Assembly: GCF_020071995.1 (NCBI RefSeq)
Contig: NZ_JABWTK010000002.1
Span: 372,001-436,000, forward strand
Source: Planococcus chinensis
Lineage (GTDB): Bacteria; Bacillota; Bacilli; Bacillales_A; Planococcaceae
Direction: 5' to 3'
DNA: 64,000 nt
Below, piece after piece: positions 9,101-17,191 of the stretch (position 1 is its first letter; every line of letters begins with the position of its first letter). The notes under the pieces were generated by a model. The model searched no databases, was not told the DNA's origin, and saw only the letters and a program-made list of their open reading frames with translations. Both the position numbers and the translations under genes were made by a program.

Positions 9101-9442
9101 AAGCAGCCAGGTTTTCTCAGGCGATGCATTCTGGACTTGGAACCGCAGCCAATATACGGTTTCGGTAAATCCTTTATTCAATGTCCCTTCAACATTTGGC
9201 ATGAATTGCATATTCATGATTGGGCGGAGCATATCTTCAATTGTGTAATCTCCTTGATCGTCTTCAAATATATATACTCCGTTTTCTATTTCCAAATGAG
9301 TCTGCGAGTCGCTCAACTCCAGAATCTGCTCGCTTTCAATGGGATGCGGCGGCTCATTTCCACTGCCTGCCAGCATCAATAAAACCCAAAAAACAAACAG
9401 GAATTTTATCGCCCAAGATATATTCTGATAAGTTGAAGACAT
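6140..9442 (-). CDS. 7TMR-DISM hybrid histidine kinase with two kinase cores
   Basis: A 1100-residue sensor. In order: signal/first membrane segment (10-28), an extracellular 7TMR-DISMED2-like beta domain (to about 190, possible carbohydrate sensor), seven membrane helices (about 205-410), HisKA with SHNLRTPL, HATPase with DTGKGI and GVGIGLNIS, a receiver domain (about 695-810), a coiled region, a second HisKA (SHELGTPI) and a second HATPase (DTGSGI, GSGLGLAIA). In the internal receiver the usual phosphoacceptor Asp is Glu (VILEWELADMSG), so it is probably not phosphorylated in the normal way. The ATG at 9442 has AGAGGTG 7 bases upstream; the GTG at 9472 lacks a ribosome site. It forms an operon with the OmpR-type regulator. 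Confidence 0.9.
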   Translation of the reverse strand: MSSTYQNISWAIKFLFVFWVLLMLAGSGNEPPHPIESEQILELSDSQTHLEIENGVYIFEDDQGDYTIEDMLRPIMNMQFMPNVEGTLNKGFTETVYWLRFQVQNASPEKTWLLEVAAPSLSSATLYSPAAGGEYAAKELGRNSDLKEREVYHRNLVYNLELEEGTVKTYYMRVESEGPLQIPIAIWEQKRFEEKARTTTVFIGIVSGILFVVLLYHFVQFLKVRQLSYLYFVFLAFLFVFTFTSMAGLTLTFIWPDLLWLNEQFLLLLAGISTIFVLLFTENFLDVRRHLTRAKRVFQLLNISSLAGLALLLFSDDAARWVIPAILIISLAFIFSMAMFSAQKGILYSRYFAAAAFFLFFGAAVSFLTLAGALPFTGRSHHAGYTAICIGIFLIALALADKAAVKRQEKYELERKAIERQRLAMESLKHANERKDELLAVTSHNLRTPLYGMIGIAESLQEVSAGRISPAMSHQLGTIISSGKKMAHMINDILDFSKLKQNTLDIHVEPVRLTDTAETVITVCAPLVKDKQVALYHTISDNLPLVIADPDRVQQVLFNLIGNAVKYTQTGEIVVSAQKTGKQIKISVRDTGKGIQEDKISSLFEPYRPEDTDDGEARGVGIGLNISKRLVELQGGWVDVESKVGTGSIFSFTLPIYVEGELEEPEANGGLVVEEMSSEELANTMAQRRFDRKQMRILVVDPEGVNRQMVTYQLMREGYEVAGVTSGEDALQLLEERPIDMVILEWELADMSGDELSRSIRKKFTLTELPILMLSKEEDLQHKTNAFTAGANDYLVKPCDKEEFLVRVETLANLRSLTQEITNINYFLERNIKERTMALEITNMNLVTVNDEIQEIEKSRNEMLSTISHELGTPITLIHSYIQAVKESLIDEKNPRYLDMIHNKLLLLERLTEDLVELSKYKSGNMTLRFEQVKLGDWLQRLVLGMEYDVTQSGRIFEHQKGTHEPWQDGMVLSIDADRIDQVFSNVLWNAVKHTSSIDGKITVSAQVFTHDKEETVLDLEEFDGEVIIKVADTGSGIDKDVLPHIFDRFFKMDASATYKGSGLGLAIAKEIILSHKGEIWAESEVGKGSVFYIALPLNF

Positions 9443-9780
9443 ATTGAAACACCTCTGTTCTTTAAAAATCACTTCCGCCTTAAGGCACTAACAATATAAT
9501 CATAAATAAGGTAATGTACCTTTAAATATTACCATTTAATCTACAATTCAGAAAATTTGAATCTTATGTCTTACATATTATGTATTTAAAATAGGTTGTT
9601 TGATTTATAAGAATCATATCATTTATCTCATAAAATGAAAACTTATTTCTTTCTGAAAATTCAATTAAAACTATTGACCTATTAGAACAAACCAATTAAG
9701 CTATTAAAAAGAAATAGATGATGTAATTTGTCTTATATTCCAATTTAGGGCATTGGATGCCCCGAAAGAGGTGAATAATC
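9443..9780. other. divergent intergenic region, kinase / LCP gene
   Basis: About 340 bases of AT-rich sequence between divergent starts. It contains a short perfect inverted repeat (AAGGTA, ATG, TACCTT; 9508-9522) overlapped by a GGTAAT/ATTACC pair (9510-9533), which could be an operator. No clear promoter and no gene were seen. The EPS promoter module is absent here. Confidence 0.5.
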
Positions 9781-10704
9781 ATGCCTAAACAAAACAGCGG
9801 CCAAAGAGCCAGAAAAAAGAGCCGTTGGGTCAGCCGCTCTTTCATCTTTCTTTTTCTTGCTGCGGTCGTATATTTGGTAATCCTCTTCCCTAAAGCTTCA
9901 AATACTCTGGATGAAATCCATCAGCCGATTGCAAGAGAGGCTTCCCCTATGCGCGAAGAAAAAGTGGTGCTGGAAGAAAAGAGTCCCATTTCCGTCCTCC
10001 TGCTGGGAGTTGACGAACGGGAAGATGACCGCGGGCGTTCTGATACAATGATTGTCTTGACCATCAACCCGACTGACAATTCGACAAAGATGGTCAGCAT
10101 TCCCCGGGATACGTATACAGAAATCGTCGGACTTGATCTAGAGGATAAAATCAACCATGCTTATGCCTTCGGCGGAATCGAGATGTCGCTTGATACGACA
10201 GAAAAGTTGCTGGATATACCCATTGACTATGTTGTCCAATTAAACATGGAAGGGTTTAAAGACGTCATCGACGCTTTGGACGGCATTGTCGTCGACAACG
10301 CCTTTGCCTTTGATGACTTCAAAAAAGGAGAGTTGACCTTAGCCGGTGACCAGGCCCTGGACTTTGTGCAGATGCGCAAACAGGATCCCAACGGCGACTT
10401 TGGCCGGCAGGACCGGCAAAAACAAGTCATCCAAAGCATTATGTCAGAAGCTGTTTCCGCTACGACCCTATTCAACTATCCGAAAATTTTTGATGCCTTG
10501 GGCAACAATGTCAAAACCAATATGGAATTCAGTGAGATGATCGACATCCAGAAGAATTACCGCAATGCCTCAACCGATATCGAACAGCTTGTTTTTGAAA
10601 AAGGTTACGGCGAAACCATCGGAGGAATTTGGTATTATATGATGGACAAAGAGGAACTTGCAGAAATTAAAGCAGAATTGAAAGGACATTTGGGATTGAA
10701 ATAA
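9781..10704 (+). CDS. LytR-CpsA-Psr (LCP) family glycopolymer ligase
   Basis: A 307-residue LCP protein, an extracytoplasmic phosphotransferase that attaches teichoic acid or capsule chains from undecaprenyl carriers to peptidoglycan. A basic N-terminus and one membrane segment (about 20-40) precede the LCP domain. Conserved residues include GVDERED, RGRSDT, SIPRDTY, NHAYAFGG and RKQDPNGDFGRQDRQ, which carry the Arg/Asp set that binds the pyrophosphate lipid. AAGAGGTG lies 8 bases before the ATG. It is a single-gene unit with its own terminator. With teichoic acid and EPS genes in the same window it is the likely wall anchor of one of these polymers; which one cannot be told. Confidence 0.93.
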   Translation: MPKQNSGQRARKKSRWVSRSFIFLFLAAVVYLVILFPKASNTLDEIHQPIAREASPMREEKVVLEEKSPISVLLLGVDEREDDRGRSDTMIVLTINPTDNSTKMVSIPRDTYTEIVGLDLEDKINHAYAFGGIEMSLDTTEKLLDIPIDYVVQLNMEGFKDVIDALDGIVVDNAFAFDDFKKGELTLAGDQALDFVQMRKQDPNGDFGRQDRQKQVIQSIMSEAVSATTLFNYPKIFDALGNNVKTNMEFSEMIDIQKNYRNASTDIEQLVFEKGYGETIGGIWYYMMDKEELAEIKAELKGHLGLK

Positions 10705-10706
10705 AG

Positions 10707-10745
10707 AAAAGCCAACCGCTGCAATGTGCAGTAGTTGGCTTTTTT
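10707..10745 (+). terminator. terminator of the LCP gene
   Basis: Arms of about 17 bases (AAAAGCCAAC... and its complement) around ATG, followed by a run of six T. It lies directly after the LCP stop codon and may also serve the convergent hydrolase. Confidence 0.85.
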
Positions 10746-10761
10746 AGTATTCAACAGCTTT

Positions 10762-11834
10762 TCATTGTTCCACAATGCTCTCTGATACAGGCACAGCCAG
10801 CAATTCTTTCAAGTGTTCATCGATTTGGCCATGGTAGCTTGCCCCTTCTCCTCCGAACAAGCCGAAATGTCCGGCGATGCTGCGGATGACTTTCAACTCA
10901 CTATTTGGAATCAGTTGCTGTTCCCGTTCGCAATCAGCTGGCGGGAAGAACATGTCCGTATCAATCGGCATGACAAATACTTTGGCTTGTATGCGCCCGA
11001 GCGCTTCCGCTAAATTGCCGTCTGCCAAACGGCTGACATCGCCGCGCTGCCATTTCCACGCCATGGCAAGCAGGGCATTCGGATCCATCATCTGAAAGAA
11101 AGGTTCGAGGAATCCTTCCACCAGTTCTTCGGCAGATTCAACACCAAACAAGTCCCATTTCTCCAAATTGAAAAACTCCGGGCAAAAGCCCATGACTGCC
11201 CAAATGTCCGCATGGCGCTTCAGCCCGTCTGCCACTTCCAGGTGTGAACGATACTCACCGAGGTTCCAGCCGGGATCCGAAGTGATCGCATCGATCAATG
11301 TCTGGGTGAACAAGAAATCATGAATGGTGTTTTTCGCAGTACCTGCAATCGGAGCGGCCCGTTTGACCATTTCCGGATACCGGACTGCCCATTCATAGGT
11401 TTGCTGGGCTCCCATCGAGCCGCCGACTACAAGCGCCACTTCCCGTATGCCAAACAGTTCCGTAACCAGGCGGTGCTGTGCCCGTACGTCATCGCCGATC
11501 CGCACCTTCGGGAAATTTTGCATGCTGACGGGCGGCGGACTGTTGTGCGGAGAACTTGATAGTCCATTGCCGATTTGGTTAATGACAATGATAAAATAGT
11601 TATCGGGGTCGAGAGCCCTGCCTTTGCCTATGTAAGATTCATAATCTTTGCTCTTCCTGAAAACCACGTAGGCACTATAACGACATTGTCTTTTTTCTCA
11701 TTCAATTTTCCATGCGTTGCATAAGCAAGTCTACAGTCCGGTATGATGCCCCCCTCTTCCAGCTCAAAACTCCCCAGATTAAACAGTTTATATGGACCGT
11801 GCTTTTCCTGTGAATAAAAAACGTTTTCAAGCAT
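10762..11834 (-). pseudogene. MetX-like alpha/beta hydrolase, frameshifted
   Basis: Two overlapping frames together make one alpha/beta-hydrolase of about 355 residues related to homoserine O-acetyltransferase (MetX). The N-terminal part (from ATG 11834, with GGAAGG upstream) ends at PTWFSG, then shifts; the rest begins with KSKDYESY and has the nucleophile elbow GGSMGAQ, Asp in PIDTDMFFP and His in AGHFGLFG, so the Ser-Asp-His triad is intact. Restoring one A in the GGAAG run near 11655-11662 joins the frames. It is either a recent one-base deletion or a sequencing error. Intact homologues are annotated as acyltransferases or hydrolases; without the MetX active-site context the reaction stays open. 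It is not in an operon. Confidence 0.8.
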
Positions 11835-11978
11835 TTCTTTAACCACCTTCCTTTTGTCTTTCGGCCAGAAAAAAAGCGGATAGTATGCTAAATCGAATTC
11901 CCAGCCTCTGAATTCAATTATATAGACTTTGAAATATATGTAAATACTGAATTTTCTAATAAATAAGCCTATAAAGAA

Positions 11979-12003
11979 CCGCCTATGCAGAAAACATAGA
12001 CGG
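11979..12003 (-). terminator. terminator of the sugar-acid operon
   Basis: Nine-base arms CCGCCTATG and CATAGACGG around a 7-base loop, 10 bases after the pdxA2 stop. The one mismatch is G-U in the minus-strand RNA; the T-run is weak. Confidence 0.6.
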
Positions 12004-12012
12004 GTAAACTTC

Positions 12013-13014
12013 CTATTGCTTTTTAGGCGCCAGTTCTACAGCCTGGCGAAGCGCTTCTACTAAACTCTTTTCATCTGCTTTGCCGGTACCCGCAATATCA
12101 AAAGCGGTACCGTGATCGACGCTGGTCCGGATAATTGGCAAGCCGACGGTGATATTAACCCCCGCTTCAAGCCCCAGCACTTTGACTGGCGCATGCCCCT
12201 GGTCATGGTACATCGCCACCACAATATCAAAATCTCCGCGGACTGTACGGAAAAACAGCGTATCTGCGGGCAGCGGCCCTTGAACATCAATGCCCGCAGC
12301 TTTTGCTTTTTCTACTGCCGGGATTACTTTCTCTTCTTCTTCTCCGTAACCGAACAAACCGTTTTCCCCTGCATGCGGATTGATTCCGCACACGGCAATT
12401 TTCGGCTTTTCGATTCCCGCTTTTGTTAAGGTATCATGGGCCAATTGAATAACGTGCAGAACCCGCTCCGGTGTAATCATGTTAATGGCATCAATAATTC
12501 CGACATGCGTCGTCACATGGATCACTTTTAGATTTGGAGCAGACAACATCATAGAAAAATCTTTAGTGCCAGTCAGTTCTGCCAAAATTTCCGTATGTCC
12601 CGGATACATATGGCCGCCTTTTTGAAGGGCTTCCTTATTTAACGGCGCTGTACAAATCGCATCGATTTCTTTCGCATTTGCCAAACTGATCGCTTTTTCC
12701 AGATATTGAAAAGCTGCGTCGCCCGCTTCCGGCGACACTTGGCCAACCGGCAAATTTTCAGAAAGCAGATTTAAATCCAGGCAATCGATGGCTTCCCTGT
12801 CAAACTTTGCTTCTGAAGGATAGCTGATGCGATTGATGGACTTTGTACTGCCTGTGAAACCTTTTGCCCGTTCCAGAATGGACGCATCCCCAATGACAAA
12901 CGCCCGGCTTGATTCGTGCACAATGTCGTGTTCAAAGCTTTTTAGTATTATTTCAGGTCCGACGCCTGCCGCGTCTCCCATCGTAATTCCAATAATCGGT
13001 TTAGTTGTTTGCAT
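12013..13014 (-). CDS. pdxA2: PdxA2-type 4-phospho-D-threonate/erythronate dehydrogenase
   Basis: A 333-residue member of the PdxA family with the metal-binding histidines in context (HVTTHVG, MYHDQGHAPVK) and the N-terminal GDAAGVGPE. The immediate neighbour is a DUF1537 four-carbon acid kinase and a sugar-acid permease lies next, so it is not the vitamin B6 enzyme but the PdxA2 form, which oxidises and decarboxylates 4-phospho-D-threonate (or erythronate) to dihydroxyacetone phosphate. This route needs no aldolase or isomerase, and none is present. AAGGAG lies 9 bases before the ATG; the gene overlaps the kinase gene by 14 bases, which implies translational coupling. The exact stereoisomer used cannot be read from sequence. 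Confidence 0.88.
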   Translation of the reverse strand: MQTTKPIIGITMGDAAGVGPEIILKSFEHDIVHESSRAFVIGDASILERAKGFTGSTKSINRISYPSEAKFDREAIDCLDLNLLSENLPVGQVSPEAGDAAFQYLEKAISLANAKEIDAICTAPLNKEALQKGGHMYPGHTEILAELTGTKDFSMMLSAPNLKVIHVTTHVGIIDAINMITPERVLHVIQLAHDTLTKAGIEKPKIAVCGINPHAGENGLFGYGEEEEKVIPAVEKAKAAGIDVQGPLPADTLFFRTVRGDFDIVVAMYHDQGHAPVKVLGLEAGVNITVGLPIIRTSVDHGTAFDIAGTGKADEKSLVEALRQAVELAPKKQ

Positions 13015-14296
13015 GCAGTCCAGCTCCTTTTAAATAATCCACAGCATTGGCCAGTGAATCGGATTCACCGAAACCGCCGGCTTTTGTAATAGCTATTATT
13101 TCTTTGCCGTTCCATGTTACCATACCGAGCGGCATTCCTGGCTCTACTTCAAAAAGCAGTTCCATATCCAAAATGCCGAGGATATCGCAAATGTCTTTGG
13201 CTGTGTCCCCGCCCGTCATAATGAGCGCATCAATATCAGCAAACTCAAGCACAGCCTGGACCAGATGCCCGAGCCCTTCCGAAATTCCTTTGCCTGTCCG
13301 GTAAGGCGTCCAATCATTATGCGCTGCCCATGCGCTTACCTTTTCGCGGTTTTCTTTTGTGCCGCCGACATAAAGTACTGCACTGTCCCAGTTGTCCGTC
13401 TCCATCAGAGTTGCGAGTCCCGTTGCCGCCTGTACAGGGTCCTTCAGCAATAGGAGCGGATCGATTTCAATCATTTTTGTTGCCGTTCTCGTTTTCATTT
13501 TTTCCAGCTGTTCCATCGTTTTGGAAGATAAACTGCCCGAAACCACCAATACTTTTTCTGCAGGGTTTTGCAGTGATTCTATCGGAGTGCTATTGGCCTG
13601 TGGTCTATATAAATGATGGATTAACCCGGCAGAACCTGCCCAGCCAATGGCCAAATCCAATTTGGAGCCGAGTGCTGCGAGCTTTCGAAAGTCCGCGTCT
13701 TCTGCTGCATCGCACACAATCCAGCGCACTCCGGCTTCCACTTGTTCATGTATCCACGTTTCCAGGCTCGCAGAACTTAACTCACCACGAGTCAGTACCG
13801 CGGTTTTCATCTGACCAGCTGCCAATAAATCGGGAATGTAGCTGTGCCGGACCGGTGTTTTCGGGTCCTGTCCAAATTCAGTTTCCGCAACTGGTACTCC
13901 ATTGACGTACAAAATTCCGTTTTCGACAGTTCTCCCCATATCCGGGAAAGCCGGCGCGATGAAAAGAATATCCATCGCTGCCGCCTCCTGCATTGCCTTC
14001 AATTCTGCTGCTACGCTGCCTCGCATCGTTGAATCCACTTTTTTATAAAAGTTTTTTACTCCACGCTTTTTTAAGCGGTTTACTTCCTGCCAAACAGCTT
14101 GGTAAGCATCTTCCGCCTCCATAGCCCGGCTATCGGTATCAACAATCCACACATCTATTTCGGAATTGCCTGCGTGCTGCAGCTCGTCCGTTTCGGCAAG
14201 TATGACTTTTGACTTTAAGCCCTTTTGCGCCAGTCTGACGCCGCTGTCATTTGCTCCAGTAAAATCATCCGCAATGATGCCAATTTGAGCTGTCAT
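13001..14296 (-). CDS. four-carbon acid sugar kinase (DUF1537 family)
   Basis: A 431-residue kinase with the N-terminal DUF1537 substrate domain (IGIIADDFTGANDSGV near the start) and the C-terminal nucleotide-binding domain (VSGSLS, MTGGDTAKDI near residue 370). Members phosphorylate D-threonate, D-erythronate or related C4 acids at O4. The start at ATG 14296 has AAGGAG 9 bases upstream; the in-frame TTG at 14314 lies before that site. It stands between the permease (14 bases upstream) and pdxA2 (overlapping). The product would feed PdxA2 directly. Pairing with pdxA2 rather than with LtnD/OtnC-type genes favours a D-threonate or D-erythronate substrate. Confidence 0.88.
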   Translation of the reverse strand: MTAQIGIIADDFTGANDSGVRLAQKGLKSKVILAETDELQHAGNSEIDVWIVDTDSRAMEAEDAYQAVWQEVNRLKKRGVKNFYKKVDSTMRGSVAAELKAMQEAAAMDILFIAPAFPDMGRTVENGILYVNGVPVAETEFGQDPKTPVRHSYIPDLLAAGQMKTAVLTRGELSSASLETWIHEQVEAGVRWIVCDAAEDADFRKLAALGSKLDLAIGWAGSAGLIHHLYRPQANSTPIESLQNPAEKVLVVSGSLSSKTMEQLEKMKTRTATKMIEIDPLLLLKDPVQAATGLATLMETDNWDSAVLYVGGTKENREKVSAWAAHNDWTPYRTGKGISEGLGHLVQAVLEFADIDALIMTGGDTAKDICDILGILDMELLFEVEPGMPLGMVTWNGKEIIAITKAGGFGESDSLANAVDYLKGAGLHANN

Positions 14297-14310
14297 TGTC
14301 CGCCACTCCT

Positions 14311-15303
14311 TCAAGCACCTTTTTTGATCAAGGCTCCATTATCAAACATAAATCCTTTTCTTTCTAACCGTTTTACTAAAAATGCGATATACAGGGGCAG
14401 CAAAATTGCCGTTGTAACCGTAGAAGCTGCCACTTGCACCGTTGCGATATCAACCATTGAAACAAAACTGGCGTTGGCAGCCGCAATTGCTGCCGGCGTT
14501 GCTACAGCATTACCGGCAGTAGAGCCTTCTGCAGCTCCCACAATCGGATTCCATTTCAGCGCTTTGAAAATCATATATCCTGCTGTTCCCGTAATGAACA
14601 CCGTCATTAACCCAAGGGCAATTCCGCCAAGCCCGCCTTCGATAATAGCTTGGAAATCAATGCCCATCCCAAGTGCAAAAGCAAAGAACGGAATGAGCAT
14701 AGCGCTTCCCTGATCGAGGAATGAACGCATGTCTTCATCCAAATTCCCTAAAATCATACCGATAATGATTGGCAGCAATACGGCGATAAACGTAACCGGT
14801 GAAAACAGCCCTTCAACAAATCCCATCGTTCCAAAAATAACCAAAGCCACCATTGTTAAAAACGGTCCGTCATTTAATGCCAATAAAGAATAAGCTGCCC
14901 TGTCGTCTTTTCCGCCGTACTGGCCGACCAATGCCATGTATAAGCCGCCGTTGCTGTTCGTCATTGCAGCGATAACGGCAATCGGCGCAATTCCGAGCCA
15001 CAAGCCGTTGTCACCGGCAAACATGTAGGCAATCAGGCCGACAGCCGCTCCTACAACCCATTTTGTCGTCAATAAGGTTGCACCTTTCGCCAATGACACG
15101 CCAAACATTTTTACGTTGATCTGCGCACCCGTACAAAGTAGGAATAGTGCAATGAGTGCATTGGCGCTATCGACAAACAAAGCTTCTGTAAATCCGCCGA
15201 TTCTCAGCAAATCGGGTGCTAAGGTATTGATTGTTGCAGCTAATAGCAAAGGGACAACCATCATTCCGCCAGGGATCCGTTCCAAGGTCTTTTTGATTTT
15301 CAT
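14311..15303 (-). CDS. KdgT-family sugar-acid permease
   Basis: A 330-residue membrane protein with about ten hydrophobic segments, close in length and pattern to the 2-keto-3-deoxygluconate permease (KdgT) family of cation symporters. The N-terminus KKTLERIPGGMMVVPLLLAA is typical. AGAGGG stands 7 bases before the ATG at 15303; the longer frame up to 15402 would start inside the promoter. It is the first gene of a permease-kinase-dehydrogenase operon, so the natural substrate is more likely a four-carbon aldonate than ketodeoxygluconate (inference). A cre box and a sigma-A promoter lie just upstream. Confidence 0.87.
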   Translation of the reverse strand: MKIKKTLERIPGGMMVVPLLLAATINTLAPDLLRIGGFTEALFVDSANALIALFLLCTGAQINVKMFGVSLAKGATLLTTKWVVGAAVGLIAYMFAGDNGLWLGIAPIAVIAAMTNSNGGLYMALVGQYGGKDDRAAYSLLALNDGPFLTMVALVIFGTMGFVEGLFSPVTFIAVLLPIIIGMILGNLDEDMRSFLDQGSAMLIPFFAFALGMGIDFQAIIEGGLGGIALGLMTVFITGTAGYMIFKALKWNPIVGAAEGSTAGNAVATPAAIAAANASFVSMVDIATVQVAASTVTTAILLPLYIAFLVKRLERKGFMFDNGALIKKGA

Positions 15304-15351
15304 TTTATTTCCCTCTTTTCCTTTGTGATTGAATTGATTGAATTTTTGGTA

Positions 15352-15399
15352 AGAAAACGCTTTCAATAACACTATAAAAAGAGTTGTGTAAAAAAGCAA
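15352..15399 (-). promoter_or_regulatory. sigma-A promoter with CcpA cre box for the sugar-acid operon
   Basis: Minus strand: -35 TTGCTT (15399-15394), 17-base spacer, -10 TATAGT (15376-15371), and 5 bases later TGAAAGCGTTTTCT (15365-15352), which matches all 14 positions of the cre consensus TGWAARCGYTWNCW. The cre box covers the transcription start, a position at which CcpA represses. The operon should therefore be shut off by preferred sugars. Confidence 0.85.
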
Positions 15400-15478
15400 C
15401 AACCGAATAATATTTTTTCACTAAAAATGATAAATAGTTTAATATTGCAACACTTCATCATAAAATAATAGCACAAAC

Positions 15479-17191
15479 TCATTCTTTGAGTTTGCGCCAT
15501 AAAGTAGCCCGGTTTATGCCCAGGCGTTTAGCCGTTTTTGTTTGATTGAAACCTTCTTCCTGTAAAACCTGCTCGATTATTTTCCGTTCCATTTCTTTCA
15601 GTGTAAGTGAGTTTTCAAAGAACAACTCTTTGGATTTCTGCTGAGTTTGAACAGGTGACGGATTTTTTAGCACCGTACTTTTTTCGATGACATATTCTTT
15701 TTCTGCCAAAGCCAGCTTTTTTATGTAGGCTTTCAGCTCATTGGCATTGCCATTCCAATGATTCTTTTTCAATTCCTGCATTGCATCATCGCGTATTTTG
15801 ATTGGCAGGGTACCCAGTGACTGATGAAATTCTGTTAGAAATTGGTGGACCATCAATTCGAAATCGCCTTGCCGATCCGTTAAATTTGGAAGGACAATCC
15901 GAACCGCTTCCTGCATATTCAGGGAATCAATCAGCTTCGGCTGGATTTCTTCTGCAGCCAAAATCACTTGGATATTCTGGGCAGCCAGAACATCTAGTTG
16001 TTCTTTTATCTCCCGAACAGCAGTGCTGCTTGGTGACTTGGCAACCGTCAATAATAAAGTGGACACATTCAAAGCATGCAGCTCACTAAACGAGTTTTTC
16101 AAGTCTTCGATCGGCAAAACAGCAAAATAGCCTTTTTTCTGGTGGTAAGCATGGACATAACGGGCCAATGTTTCCTTTCCGCTCCCCGGTAATCCTTCCA
16201 GAATAATAGGCGTTGTTGCCAGAAGCGGCTCTTCAAGCAATTGCCTTATGTTTTTCATAGCGGCACTTTCTGCGGCCAGTGAAGGGAGCTGGTGAATTTT
16301 CTCGGCCAATCCCCCACCCAATTCATGGACGGAAATAGACAATTGCTTGAAAAAGAAAGCAAAAAGAGTGGATTTTTGATCTTGCCATGAAGTCCCTCGG
16401 ATGCTGAAGGGTAGTTCCACTTCAGTGAAAATCTTCAAAACCGGTGAATCCGAAGCTTTTACTTGCTGGAGCAGGGAATTGATTTCATTCGGAGCTAACG
16501 GCAGACGTTCAAACGAACTCCAGTTTTCATATAAAACTTTTCCGTCCTCTTCCGCAATAAAGAAATCCTGTTCCCGTTCAGTCAGTAAATACTCGAATAT
16601 CCGCAGTAACTGTTGGGTTTTCTGTTGGGTTTTGTATAGCCGCCGGGCTTCTTCAAGCGATTGGAGAATCGACTCACGCCCTGACTGGATTAAAAGGCCG
16701 TTCAACCCAAGCTGTTGAGCCGCGTTGACCGTTATGACATCTCCAAGAATCCGGGTGTATCCTTCAGCCTTCAAACCGTTTAATACAGGCTCTACATCTG
16801 AAGCTTCTGTTAAAGTTACTACCTTTAAATCGATTTCAAGCAAGCTGACTATGGAAGCAGCTCCTATTGTGATATTCGCAAAACCGACGAGTGCCTTTTT
16901 CTCCCCCCGATGGCCGCTGGCGAGCATAATGGACCGCAGCAAATCGTAGCCGGATATCTGGACATCAATGACTGGCAGCGTCACGGCATCCCGTATTAAT
17001 TTCGCCGTTCCACCCCTGCTGATCAGCATATCCATTCCTTGCTGTTCCAGTTCTCTTGCCAAGGCTACCCCTTTTTCCAGGTTCCCGGTCACGGCATGAA
17101 TCATTAAATCATGCTGTCCATTCTTCAGTTCCTCTATCACCGGAACCATCGCATCGTATGGCGAGATAAAGCCTATGTTGATTTTTCTCAT
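15479..17191 (-). CDS. PrpR_N-domain transcriptional regulator of the sugar-acid operon
   Basis: A 570-residue regulator. Residues 5-170 form the PrpR_N ligand domain (ISRGGTA, DVQISGYD, GFANITIGA); a PAS-like linker follows; residues 340-510 are an AAA-type domain with Walker A GLPGSGKET; the C-terminus is a Fis-type helix-turn-helix (TLKEMERKIIEQVL, NQTKTAKRLGINRATLWRKL). The GAFTGA loop that contacts sigma-54 is missing and the Walker B region is degraded, so it probably acts with sigma-A. GAGGAGG lies 9 bases before ATG 17191. It is on the same strand as the permease operon, which begins 176 bases downstream with its own promoter, and is the obvious ligand-responsive controller. Confidence 0.85.
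   Translation of the reverse strand: MRKINIGFISPYDAMVPVIEELKNGQHDLMIHAVTGNLEKGVALARELEQQGMDMLISRGGTAKLIRDAVTLPVIDVQISGYDLLRSIMLASGHRGEKKALVGFANITIGAASIVSLLEIDLKVVTLTEASDVEPVLNGLKAEGYTRILGDVITVNAAQQLGLNGLLIQSGRESILQSLEEARRLYKTQQKTQQLLRIFEYLLTEREQDFFIAEEDGKVLYENWSSFERLPLAPNEINSLLQQVKASDSPVLKIFTEVELPFSIRGTSWQDQKSTLFAFFFKQLSISVHELGGGLAEKIHQLPSLAAESAAMKNIRQLLEEPLLATTPIILEGLPGSGKETLARYVHAYHQKKGYFAVLPIEDLKNSFSELHALNVSTLLLTVAKSPSSTAVREIKEQLDVLAAQNIQVILAAEEIQPKLIDSLNMQEAVRIVLPNLTDRQGDFELMVHQFLTEFHQSLGTLPIKIRDDAMQELKKNHWNGNANELKAYIKKLALAEKEYVIEKSTVLKNPSPVQTQQKSKELFFENSLTLKEMERKIIEQVLQEEGFNQTKTAKRLGINRATLWRKLKE

Noticed and set aside
11628-11834. Separate small gene before the MetX-like hydrolase
   Set aside because: It is the N-terminal part of the same protein, cut by a frameshift.
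12013-13014. Naming this gene as pyridoxine biosynthesis pdxA
   Set aside because: The overlapping DUF1537 kinase, permease and regulator show the PdxA2 catabolic form.
15479-17191. Calling the regulator sigma-54 dependent
   Set aside because: GAFTGA is missing and the target promoter looks like sigma-A.
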